From IMG/VR virus record IMGVR_UViG_3300027365_000004, positions 1 through 40,061 of that record: DNA of 40,061 nucleotides. One strand, given 5' to 3'. The stretch is from a virus. Shown in pieces: positions 1 to 8,060 of this stretch; positions within the stretch are counted from its first letter, which is position 1; every line of letters begins with the position of its first letter. A program made the translations under genes and the position numbers. The notes beneath the pieces are model-generated. The model saw nothing but the letters and a program-made list of their open reading frames with translations. It had not been told where the DNA came from and did no database searches.

Positions 1-127
1 ACCTGAGAGCTGGTCAACGCGGTACGAGAGGTCGTCCAGCTCCGCTTGGAAGGTCTGCACGTCGTCTGCCACGGCTACAGCGTCCGCCGCGTCACTGGCT
101 GCCGCGTTGGCGGTGCTGAGGGCGGTG
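1..127. repeat. 127-bp terminal overlap, copy 1
   Basis: Bases 1-127 are identical to bases 39935-40061 and in the same orientation. The repeat lies inside the tail fiber gene and the reading frame continues across it, so the two ends join into one circle of 39,934 bp. The length equals a widely used assembly overlap size. Its position inside a structural gene also argues against it being the phage's real direct terminal repeat. Confidence 0.97.
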
Positions 128-1224
128 CTGGCGTCACTGGCGGCGGCATCAGCGGTGGACTGTGCGCTGTTGGCCGTGCTGATCGCGGTATCGGCCTTGC
201 CGTCCGCCGTGTTGGCGGTCGAGAGGGCGGTATTCGCGGTGCTGAGGGCCGTGCTGGCGTCGCTCGCAGCGCTGTTGGCCGTGTTGATGGCCGTAGTGGC
301 GTTGGAGTTGGCCGTGTTGGCCGTGTCCGAGGCCGACTGGGCAGTCAGGTTGGCCGCGTTGGCGGTGGTCAGGGCCGATTCAGCGTCATCGGAGGCGCTG
401 TTCGCCGTGGTCACAGCCTGCGAGGCGTTGCTGGTGGCCGTATTGGCGGTAGACAGCGCCGTATTGGCCGTGCTGGTGGCCGAGTCTGCCGTATTACGGG
501 CCGTGGTGGCCACGTTCAGGGCGTTATCGGCGGTGTTCAGCGCGGTGCTGGCCGTTGCGTTGGCCGTGTTGGCGGTCTGGACTGCGCCGTCTGCCGTGTC
601 CTGCGCGTCTCTGGCATCACTCGCGGCCTGTGCGGCGGAGTTCTGCGCGGCGGTGGCGCTGTTGGCGGCGTTGGTGGCTGCGGTCTGTGCGCCTTGGGCG
701 GCCGTGTTGGCGGCTGCGGCCTGTGTCTGCGCGGTGGTCGCCTTGGAATCGGCAGCCTGTGCAGTCGTCAGGGCGGTGCTGGAGTCGTCAGCGGCGGTCT
801 GTGCGAGCTGGCGAGCCTCGACCGACCGAGCATCGGAGTACGTCACGACATCCTGAATCTCCTGCACAGCGTACAGGGTCTGGCGGAAGGACGCATCCAG
901 CTCAGCTTCGCTCAGAGCGGCGAAGTCGGTGAAGTCAACCAGAGGGTACTGCTTGTTGGTTTCTCGATAGACCTTAAACCGGACGCCCGAGGCGACTGCC
1001 GGGGTAATTTCAAACTGGGTGGGACTGAGGAGCGTGCCGATGAGCGGCGTCTCCGTCTCCGAACCATCAGGATTCTCGGTGATCGTCACAGCTTTCACGC
1101 TGTCCGGGTCGAGGTACGCCTCGGTGCCACCGCCCTGATCTGGACGGGCACCAGCAAACGAGACATTCCAGATGGTAGTGGAGCCGTCCCCGACGCGGTA
1201 GTTCGTAGCGAGGTAGCTTGCCAT
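1..1224 (-). CDS. Tail fiber protein, N-terminal part (continues at 38741-40061)
   Basis: ATG at 1224 (MASYLATNYRVGDGST) is preceded by AGGA about seven bases upstream. The frame is open to base 1 and continues through the circle junction to a stop at 38741, giving 805 aa. Residues 1 to about 130 resemble the T7 gp17 N-terminal domain that anchors fibers to the tail; the segment VYRETNKQYPLVDFTDF and the following SFRQTLYAVQEIQD are characteristic. From about residue 145 to 384 the chain is an Ala/Thr/Ser-rich heptad stalk. A phage promoter lies directly upstream, so this gene starts the last late transcription unit. The protein would mediate host receptor recognition. It is longer than T7 gp17 (553 aa). 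Confidence 0.93.
   Translation of the reverse strand, partial: MASYLATNYRVGDGSTTIWNVSFAGARPDQGGGTEAYLDPDSVKAVTITENPDGSETETPLIGTLLSPTQFEITPAVASGVRFKVYRETNKQYPLVDFTDFAALSEAELDASFRQTLYAVQEIQDVVTYSDARSVEARQLAQTAADDSSTALTTAQAADSKATTAQTQAAAANTAAQGAQTAATNAANSATAAQNSAAQAASDARDAQDTADGAVQTANTANATASTALNTADNALNVATTARNTADSATSTANTALSTANTATSNASQAVTTANSASDDAESALTTANAANLTAQSASDTANTANSNATTAINTANSAASDASTALSTANTALSTANTADGKADTAISTANSAQSTADAAASDASTALSTANAAASDAADAVAVADDVQTFQAELDDLSYRVDQLSG
70..790 (-). repeat. Heptad-repeat stalk region of the tail fiber
   Basis: The translated minus strand reads as an almost unbroken series of 7-residue units of the form xTAxxAx, for example NTADNAL, STANTAL, STANTAT, TTANSAS. 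About 34 units run in register with few exceptions. At DNA level this appears as degenerate 21-bp periodicity rich in GCC/ACC codons. Such low-complexity heptads suggest a trimeric coiled coil or helical stalk. Unequal recombination between units could change fiber length. Confidence 0.85.
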
Positions 1225-1248
1225 GTTGTGTTCCTGATGAAATCGTTG

Positions 1249-1266
1249 TATCCTATTAGTGGATCA
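1249..1266 (-). promoter_or_regulatory. Phage RNA polymerase promoter (tail fiber unit)
   Basis: The minus strand reads TGATCCACTAATAGGATA, identical to the copies at 12302, 15711 and 28836. CCACTAATAGGA resembles the core of the T7 promoter (CTCACTATAGGGA), which places +1 at the first G of AGGAT, near 1253. It lies in the 68-bp gap between the large internal virion protein gene and the tail fiber start, about 29 nt before the ATG. Confidence 0.85.
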
Positions 1267-1267
1267 C

Positions 1268-1285
1268 CGCCACATCCCTGTGGCG
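1268..1285 (-). other. Stem-loop upstream of the tail fiber promoter
   Basis: A perfect 7-bp stem (CGCCACA/TGTGGCG) with a 4-base loop lies between the stop codon at 1293 and the promoter. There is no U-tract, so it is not a standard intrinsic terminator. It could be an RNA processing site or a 3'-end stabilising hairpin for the upstream transcript. Confidence 0.5.
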
Positions 1286-1292
1286 ATGGGCC

Positions 1293-4200
1293 TTACAGCC
1301 GGTCGTCCTTCTCGTCCTCGGAGCCGAGGGCGTTGATGGGCGGCACGAGGTACGGCAGGTTGCCGCCCGGGAGCTGCTTGACGGCACGGCCGAGGTCCGT
1401 CGGGTCTTTGAGGACACCGAACAGGTCGTTGGCGTAGCCGATGGCAGGGATCGCCGAGCCCACGGTGCCGTCGCGGCCACGCACCCGGACTGCGTCTGGC
1501 TGCAATCCAGTGCCGAAGACGTTGTCGATGGTCCCGAGAGCCCCGGTTCCCACATCTAATACGTCCGCACTCATCCCCGCCAGTGACGAGTAGTTCATCA
1601 GCGACCGAGCGAGGACAGGGAGCGCGAGTTGCTGCTCGATGTACTCGTCGGCGTCGTCCCGGCCACGAGACGCAATCCAAACGCGGCTCATGTGTATCGG
1701 CAGAGCGAAGGACATCATGCCCAGCAGGTAGCCGAGCGCCTTGACCGTCCCCTTGGTGGCTGACACACGAGCCCACTGCTTCTCCATCGCGGTGAGGGAG
1801 AAGGTACGGAACTGCGTCAGCAGCTTGATGAGGTCGTGGTGCGCCCAGTAGCCGGTCTCGCCGATGTAGTTGCCCTGAATGATCTGCTTGGCACCACGGT
1901 TGACAGCGGTGGCGAAGCGGTGGGTGATCTGCGGGTCCATCTCGGACACGTCGAGGCTTGCCAGATCACCGCGCTCGTCGAACTTGGCGATACGGTTGAG
2001 GTTGCTCTTGAGTGCCCGGCGAAGGTCAGCGTCGATCCCCATGTCATCCAGCATCACGTCGTCCCGGCCATCACGTACCGCCTTTAGCGCCTTGCTGACG
2101 ATCTGCTCTGCCATGCCTCGGGTCTGCGCAGCGGCGACGTAGTGCCACATATTGTAGAACTGCATCTTGCGGCTGGCTCCACGCACGGCGCGGCTGAACA
2201 CACCCAGCTCCTCCCCGCTGACGACGAACATATCTTCGGTGTCGGCGTACGGGAAGATGTGCTTGTACTCCCCGCCGATCTCGCCGCCGACGCGCTCGAT
2301 GTCTTCGAGGATCGGGTTGCGCTGTCCCTTGCGCAGCTCGCGCAGCATCCGGGGCATCATCTTGACGCCTCGGAAGGCAGCAGCGATGCCGAGTGCAGGC
2401 ACGGCGTTGGCGAACTCGGCGAATTGCGTGAACGCCATACCACCAAGCCGGCTGGTCGCAGTCAGCATACGGAGGTTGTTGACCCACTCGATCTGGTTGG
2501 CGGAGGTCATGGTGCCGTAAGGTGTGCCCAGCATCTCGCTTGCCGTCTGGTCGAAGGCACGAAGGGTGTCTTTAAGCTCCCTGCCGCTGAGCTTCTGCCC
2601 GTCCCTGCCGTACAGGAAGGCATCGCGGATCAAGTCGAGGCCATGCCGGCCCATGATCCCGCGCTTGGCCAGCGCCACCTCACCGGACACACGACGAACG
2701 TAGTCCCGGTAGAGCTTGAGCTGGTTCGTCTCGTAGAGATCGGCCAGCGCGAAGGACTGCCCACTGTCCGGGTCTGTGAGCCGAGCGGTCAGATCGAGGT
2801 CAAGCCGGGACTTGGTGTACGCTGGACCGCCTGTGTTGATCTTGGCGATCACCTCACCGATGGCGTCTTCCTTCACCCCGGCGTCCTTGAGTGCGTTGCT
2901 CACCAGCTTGGCGGTGGCAGGCGAGTGGACGTTGGGGCTTGGGTTGACGCCGCCCTCGGCCTCAGCCCGCATCCGGTTGACCATGCGATCCGTGACCTGC
3001 TTGCGCAGCGCGGGGTCGCTGATGTAGTCCTCAAGCTGGCGGCTAAACTCGGCGGAGAGGGCACGCTGCTGCGCATTGCTCAGGCTCGTGACCTTCTTGG
3101 CGGACAGGCGGCGGGAGAAGTACCCAGCGCTGGATGCGGGGATATTCTCTGCACCCGGCGTACCGACCCGTACCTGATCGTCAGCCATCTGCCGGTAGCC
3201 TCGCTCCAGCATGTCAGCGGTGGCACGGATGTTGGCGTCGACCTCGGGGTCTTCACCACGGTTCCGGCGTGCCATGTACTCGGTAAGCTCGCGGTTGAAG
3301 CGCTCGGGCATCCGCTGGTTCAGCACGTCGCCGTACCACCGGCCACCTTGCTCGCGCCGCCAGTTGTTGTACATCGTCTCGAACTGCTCGACGTGCCGGA
3401 AGTACACGCGCTCGCTCATGTACTTGTCGAGGGCTGCCGTGGTGCGGCGGCCACCGGCCCCGGTCGTATTCTCCAGCACGACTTGGGCGTACATCTTGGC
3501 CAGCGGGTGCTTCGAGCGCAGCAGGTTCTGTGCCGTGGTGGCAAGGTACGGTGCCACTCGATCCAGCCGGCCCAGCAAGTCCCGAGTCCGGGCCTCGTCT
3601 ACCGGGTTGTCCTTGACCCAGCGCTCTGCCCGGTGCAGCATCTCGTTGATGAAGCGCGCCTTGCCCGGGTCGTCACTGGCCAGCAGGTCGGTCCCGTAGG
3701 CCAGCTTCGCCCGCTCGCGCTTCGTCCGGGTATTCAGGTCCGTGAACTCGTCGATGCTCTGCCGGCGACGTGCAGGTGCCTCATCTGCCGCCGGCTCTGC
3801 GTCCTGCGGGGCGTTCTCCTGCGGGGCAGTACCATCGGTCGGCTGTTCAGGAGCGGCGCTTGTAGGGGCCTCCATGTCCGCTCTCGCGGATGCCTCGATG
3901 GCGGCGGCGTACTCGTCCGGGGACATACCCTCTGCCCGGCGCAGCACCTGCTCCTGCGGGTCCACGCCTGCGGTGCGAGCGCGGTCGAACCAGTTGAACT
4001 CGTCAGCCTGGATGCGCTGAGCGGCCCGGCCGATCTCGTCCGGCGTGGCGTCCGGGCCGGCTTCCACCTTGGCCCGTTCGTACACATCGCCGAGCTGCTG
4101 GCGGTAGGTGTCCTGAATGCCCTTGAGCTGGGCTTGCGTCTCCTGCGCGTTGATGGCGCGGTCAGCCTTGAGGACGAAGGGCGAGAGGCCCAGCCCGAAG

Positions 4201-5057
4201 GCGGCACCGAACGCGGCCGAGGCTGCGTAGTCGGCGGCGTCTACTCGGCGGCCACTGGCTTCGAGGATCGCTTCGGCGGCCACGTTGCCGGCAGCACCTT
4301 CGCCGACCAGCGAGCCCAGCGCTGCGGCTGTACGGCCCTCGGCCAGCAGGGCGCGGCTACCCACGCCGATGAGCTGGAGCCCCTTGCCGACGCCGGCACC
4401 GGCCAGCCAGCCGGCAGGGTCTAGCAGGCCACCGGACAGCATGGTGGCGATGCCCATCGCTGTGCCCTTGGCGAAGATGGTCTTGTTCTGCTCATTCTCG
4501 CGCAGCGCCTGCTCGCGCATCGACTTCGCGTGATCGAGGCTCACGCTGTCCTGACGAATCCAGTCCACCTGCTGCGGCGTGAGCCCTTGCTCCAGCTCCT
4601 CACGGTTGGCGAAGTAGTCGAAGTCCGGGTCAGGGTCGAAGTCCTCGCGTTTGATGCTCTCGATGATCCCGCCCGTCACGTTCTGCTGCCATGCGGCACC
4701 GAACATATCGGCCCCGCTGACACCCTCGCGCCAGTCCTCGGCAGCGCGGAGCTGGTTCTCACGCTCCTGTGCGATGGCGGCGTTGAGGTTGGTCCGCTTG
4801 AAGCGTGGTGTGACCTGAGAGCGGAGGAACGTCTCTGCGGTTTGCGTCGGGTCCGCGCTGAGTTCGTTGGCGAGGTTGGTTGCGGCTTCCGGGCCGTCCT
4901 CGCCGTTGCGGCGGGCGATCTCCAGCCGCTGTGCTGCTGCGTCTTCGAGTGCGTTCTCGAAGAACTCGGGCTGGTTGCTTGACTTATTCGCCCGCTTGTT
5001 TGCCTCCGTCTGGCGACGGATGGCTTCTTCTGTCATGTTGAAGATGTCGTTTGCCAT
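1293..5057 (-). CDS. Large internal virion (ejection) protein, T7 gp16-like
   Basis: The product is 1254 aa, starting MANDIFNMTEEAI after a clear GGAGG six bases upstream. It is the last and largest of three internal core genes that follow tail tube B, the slot of T7 gp16 (1318 aa). T7 gp16 is ejected into the cell envelope to form part of the DNA channel. The N-terminal half is charged and alpha-helical, with a hydrophobic Gly/Ala-rich stretch near residues 200-300. Residues about 350-440 form an acidic Ala/Pro/Glu-rich linker. The C-terminal half (GMAFTQFAEFANAVPALG region) resembles the conserved C-terminus of phiKMV-type core proteins. I could not identify the lytic transglycosylase active site known from some relatives. 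Assignment rests on size and synteny. Confidence 0.85.
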   Translation of the reverse strand: MANDIFNMTEEAIRRQTEANKRANKSSNQPEFFENALEDAAAQRLEIARRNGEDGPEAATNLANELSADPTQTAETFLRSQVTPRFKRTNLNAAIAQERENQLRAAEDWREGVSGADMFGAAWQQNVTGGIIESIKREDFDPDPDFDYFANREELEQGLTPQQVDWIRQDSVSLDHAKSMREQALRENEQNKTIFAKGTAMGIATMLSGGLLDPAGWLAGAGVGKGLQLIGVGSRALLAEGRTAAALGSLVGEGAAGNVAAEAILEASGRRVDAADYAASAAFGAAFGLGLSPFVLKADRAINAQETQAQLKGIQDTYRQQLGDVYERAKVEAGPDATPDEIGRAAQRIQADEFNWFDRARTAGVDPQEQVLRRAEGMSPDEYAAAIEASARADMEAPTSAAPEQPTDGTAPQENAPQDAEPAADEAPARRRQSIDEFTDLNTRTKRERAKLAYGTDLLASDDPGKARFINEMLHRAERWVKDNPVDEARTRDLLGRLDRVAPYLATTAQNLLRSKHPLAKMYAQVVLENTTGAGGRRTTAALDKYMSERVYFRHVEQFETMYNNWRREQGGRWYGDVLNQRMPERFNRELTEYMARRNRGEDPEVDANIRATADMLERGYRQMADDQVRVGTPGAENIPASSAGYFSRRLSAKKVTSLSNAQQRALSAEFSRQLEDYISDPALRKQVTDRMVNRMRAEAEGGVNPSPNVHSPATAKLVSNALKDAGVKEDAIGEVIAKINTGGPAYTKSRLDLDLTARLTDPDSGQSFALADLYETNQLKLYRDYVRRVSGEVALAKRGIMGRHGLDLIRDAFLYGRDGQKLSGRELKDTLRAFDQTASEMLGTPYGTMTSANQIEWVNNLRMLTATSRLGGMAFTQFAEFANAVPALGIAAAFRGVKMMPRMLRELRKGQRNPILEDIERVGGEIGGEYKHIFPYADTEDMFVVSGEELGVFSRAVRGASRKMQFYNMWHYVAAAQTRGMAEQIVSKALKAVRDGRDDVMLDDMGIDADLRRALKSNLNRIAKFDERGDLASLDVSEMDPQITHRFATAVNRGAKQIIQGNYIGETGYWAHHDLIKLLTQFRTFSLTAMEKQWARVSATKGTVKALGYLLGMMSFALPIHMSRVWIASRGRDDADEYIEQQLALPVLARSLMNYSSLAGMSADVLDVGTGALGTIDNVFGTGLQPDAVRVRGRDGTVGSAIPAIGYANDLFGVLKDPTDLGRAVKQLPGGNLPYLVPPINALGSEDEKDDRL

Positions 5058-5114
5058 GTGATGCCTCCAGTGGGTATCAGGAAGGGACCGTTGCCAGTCC
5101 CTTGCGGCTACCCG

Positions 5115-7304
5115 CTACTTGCTGTAGGGAATCGGGTTGTTGCCGAAGTTGGGTCGAATCTCCGCCTTCTTGCGGAGTTGCTCGATACGATCCTTGAACG
5201 TGCCCTGGAGCTCGTCTTGGTCGATCATGAAGTAGTTGAACTCTCCATCATCGTAGGACTCCACGAAGTACGAAATCTGACCGTTGTTGCGTTGCTGCTG
5301 GATGTTCAAGGTTGCGTCGTCGCTGATGCCAAGCTCCTGCATCTTCTCGCTCAACGTGGTGTCGAACGTCAGGCCGGCGTCCCGGGTGTTGGTCTTGAGG
5401 ACATCGGACAGCTTGGGATCGGCAGGGTTCTTACGTGCCACCCGGCTGCCAAGGATGTCCACCCGGCTGCTGACCTCGGGCCACGCCCGATCAAGCTGCT
5501 CCTCGGCGGTGAGCGACGTGCCGCTGTACCGGCGCATGGGCTCAGCCACTTCCTCGACGATGATGTTCCGGCTGTGCTGATCCAGTTCAGGTGCGCCGAA
5601 GTCCAGCAGCCCGGCACCGAAGCGCTCGTTGACTGCGTCCTCGACCGTGCTGCGCTCCGTCTCGGTGAGGTTGACTTGCTGCGGAGCCTTCATGACGCGG
5701 TTGTACGCCACGTCTGCCGGCACGCCCTGCCCGTTGGCCGGGTGCATCATCTCGTACGCCTGCTGCATCTGCGGGGCGTACTCTCCAGCGTACGCGCTGG
5801 CCGCTGCTTGCCCGCCCGGCTGCTCGTTTAGGGCGGCGTACAGGTTCATGCTGTACTGCCACGCGGCGTTGAAGTCCTCGCCCTCGCTGGCACGCATACC
5901 GCGCTGAATCTCGGATGACAGGTAGTTGAACTTGAACCCGCTTTGGTTGAACGAGTTGACGACCAACGGCTGCCACTGGTTATCGCCGGAGCTGAGGTGC
6001 TGCTTGATGATCGACGTGCCAGTGGCCTGTGCGTCCGTGCCGCTGACGGCCCCAGCAGACACGAGGTTGCCGATATTGCCGGTGCCGATAGCCATGCCGA
6101 TCAGGCGTTGCTTCTCGACCAGTGCTGCCTGCTTGGCTTGCGCGTCCTTGGCCTCGTCCCGTGCCCGGCGCTGCGCCTCGTAGATGCCTTGCAGGTTGCC
6201 CTGCACCAGCCCGGTCACATCCCCGGCGTCGAGAAACGGCCGGTCGATCCCGGTGCGCTTCTTGACCTCGGCGTTCAAGCTCTCCACCCGCTTCATCAGC
6301 TCGTTCGGGCTGATCCGCCCGGCCCGGCTCTGTGCGGTGAGCTGAGCCAGCTCTACGTGGTAGTCGCTCATGGCGAGGTCGCTCAAGCTGCGAGACTCGT
6401 ACGTGCGCTTGGCGTCACGGAAGCGGGTGCGCATCTCGACCGGCATGGCGTCCACGATGCCCGCATCCTCCAGCATCTTGACGTAGTGCCATTTCCCGGT
6501 CTGCATTGCCTCCTGCCCGGAAGCATAGACGGAGTTGAAGTACGAATCCTCGGTCTGGCCTTCCAGCGGCTGCAACGAGTTCGCGGCCTTGAGACGAAGC
6601 TGGTTCCAGTCGTCCTCGGACATGATGCCACGCTGGTAGGCGTCCGCCCCGCGCTGGAGCTGCTCTGCGTTGACCACGCTGGACTTCGTGAACTCCTCCT
6701 GCATCTGCTCCTGACCGAAGGCGTAGTGTTCCTTCGTGTGCGTTCGGATCAGAGGCTGTGAGGACTCCAGAATCTGAGCTTGGATGATGGCGTCGGATTG
6801 CTCGTCACCAGTCAGCACCGAGTCTGCCCGGTTGAACAGCTCGGCTTGGAACTCGTCCGGGTTCAGCCGGCGCAGCTCGGGCATCTCTGCCGCCATGCCG
6901 TTGACGACTTCGTCCACGGCTCGAAGCTGAGCCATCTTGCGGGCACCTTGCACGGAGGCAGAGGGACCGAAGATTTTGCTGTACCACGGCTGGCTGTCCA
7001 CGATGTCGGCGAGAGCTTCGCCCTCGATCTGCCGGCGTGCGCCTTCGTAGAACAGCTCTTGTTGCTTGCGCTCGACGTAAGGCTCAAGGGCAGCTTGGGC
7101 CATGCCTGACACTGCCTTGAAGGTTGCCTGATTGATGGCAGCTTCCTGATCCACCTGCGCCGTCGAGATAGCGTCAGGTGCTTGCTGCATCGGTGCCGCC
7201 GCCTGTCCCCGGAAGCCACCCGACAGCCTCGTCGGAGACTGTTGGGCGGTTGAGGTCGGGTTCACGCGGAAGGCATCAGGCCGGAAGTACGGTTGCTTGG
7301 CCAT
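5115..7304 (-). CDS. Internal virion protein, T7 gp15-like
   Basis: The product is 729 aa, starting MAKQPYFRPDAFRVNP; T7 gp15 is 747 aa. It sits between the gp14-like and gp16-like genes, the conserved order of the T7 inner core. It is predominantly helical, Gln/Ala-rich and has no signal peptide or transmembrane segment. In T7 this protein forms the middle ring of the core and is ejected to build the periplasmic tunnel. The start is about 10 bp from the stop of the upstream gene, with GGGTGGC just ahead of the ATG. Assigned mainly from size and position. Confidence 0.83.
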   Translation of the reverse strand: MAKQPYFRPDAFRVNPTSTAQQSPTRLSGGFRGQAAAPMQQAPDAISTAQVDQEAAINQATFKAVSGMAQAALEPYVERKQQELFYEGARRQIEGEALADIVDSQPWYSKIFGPSASVQGARKMAQLRAVDEVVNGMAAEMPELRRLNPDEFQAELFNRADSVLTGDEQSDAIIQAQILESSQPLIRTHTKEHYAFGQEQMQEEFTKSSVVNAEQLQRGADAYQRGIMSEDDWNQLRLKAANSLQPLEGQTEDSYFNSVYASGQEAMQTGKWHYVKMLEDAGIVDAMPVEMRTRFRDAKRTYESRSLSDLAMSDYHVELAQLTAQSRAGRISPNELMKRVESLNAEVKKRTGIDRPFLDAGDVTGLVQGNLQGIYEAQRRARDEAKDAQAKQAALVEKQRLIGMAIGTGNIGNLVSAGAVSGTDAQATGTSIIKQHLSSGDNQWQPLVVNSFNQSGFKFNYLSSEIQRGMRASEGEDFNAAWQYSMNLYAALNEQPGGQAAASAYAGEYAPQMQQAYEMMHPANGQGVPADVAYNRVMKAPQQVNLTETERSTVEDAVNERFGAGLLDFGAPELDQHSRNIIVEEVAEPMRRYSGTSLTAEEQLDRAWPEVSSRVDILGSRVARKNPADPKLSDVLKTNTRDAGLTFDTTLSEKMQELGISDDATLNIQQQRNNGQISYFVESYDDGEFNYFMIDQDELQGTFKDRIEQLRKKAEIRPNFGNNPIPYSK

Positions 7305-7313
7305 GTGCCACCC

Positions 7314-8048
7314 TTAGATTGAGAAGTTGCGGTTGCCAGAAGACGAACCGTATGCTTGCGAGAAGAAGCTGGTGCTTGATGCCTGCCCGGCGCTATCGCT
7401 TCCCCCACCGCCCACGTTGGACAGCGCGGCTTGTCCAGAGGACGAGCTGGCTGCCGACATAGCGGAGTTGAACATCGTGCGCCATACGCTGGGCACCTTA
7501 TTCTTCTCAGCGTGCGCTGTGCGATAGTCAATCTGGTCGATGACCATGCTATCGTCCAGACGGTACGCCACGTCTTCCTGCATGTTCGTGAGTTGGCGAA
7601 GGGCGTCGTACGTGTAGGCGTCCTTCTGCTGTTTGAGTTGGTCGAGCTTGCGCCCTTCCGAGATTCGGAGGGTGCTGTTTATCATGTCCCGAGTACCACC
7701 ACCGACCCCGGCCGCGCCAAAGGCAGCCGCCATCGAGCCGGCCTCGGACGCGGCAGCAAGCCGTGTCTCAAGGTCCGCCTCTTTTGCGTCTTTCCTCATG
7801 CGCAGCAGGTTGGTCTTGAGGGCCGACTGTTCCAGTGCCGCCTGCTTGAGAACCCGCTGGTTGCCGACTGACTGCTTCCAGCGGTTGAGGTTCCCTATTG
7901 CAGAGGCGAGCTGGGCGTTGCCGGCCCTCGTGATGTTGGTGGCCTCGGCGTTGGCCTTGGCGATCCGGTTCTGCGCCTTGATCTGCTGGCGCTGATTAAG
8001 GCCCTGACCGAATGCGCCGGAGAAGGCCGCGAGGGCTGCCCACCACAT
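7314..8048 (-). CDS. Internal virion protein, T7 gp14-like
   Basis: The product is 244 aa, starting MWWAALAAFSGAFGQGLNQR. A hydrophobic N-terminus is followed by a long Ala/Gln-rich helical region (about 20-150) and a Gly/Ser-rich C-terminus ending GNRNFSI. T7 gp14 (196 aa) has the same short hydrophobic start, position and role: it is the first core protein released and forms a pore in the outer membrane. A Gly-rich patch (AAFGAAGVGGGTRD) lies mid-protein. It follows tail tube B by 13 bp and belongs to the same late operon. Confidence 0.83.
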   Translation of the reverse strand: MWWAALAAFSGAFGQGLNQRQQIKAQNRIAKANAEATNITRAGNAQLASAIGNLNRWKQSVGNQRVLKQAALEQSALKTNLLRMRKDAKEADLETRLAAASEAGSMAAAFGAAGVGGGTRDMINSTLRISEGRKLDQLKQQKDAYTYDALRQLTNMQEDVAYRLDDSMVIDQIDYRTAHAEKNKVPSVWRTMFNSAMSAASSSSGQAALSNVGGGGSDSAGQASSTSFFSQAYGSSSGNRNFSI

Positions 8049-8060
8049 TGGCTGTTACTC

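Noticed and set aside
1-127. The 127-bp end repeat as a natural direct terminal repeat
   Set aside because: It lies within a structural gene and has the size of an assembler overlap; natural ends of this group lie in the non-coding region before the early genes.
46-1437. Plus-strand Gly/Val/Arg-rich open frame of 463 codons
   Set aside because: It is the antisense of the heptad repeats in the tail fiber gene; the composition is an artefact of those repeats.
2142-4424. Plus-strand open frame of 760 codons opposite the large internal virion gene
   Set aside because: It mirrors the codon structure of the minus-strand gene in high-GC DNA, has no ribosome site or family resemblance, and lies against a gene with clear synteny.
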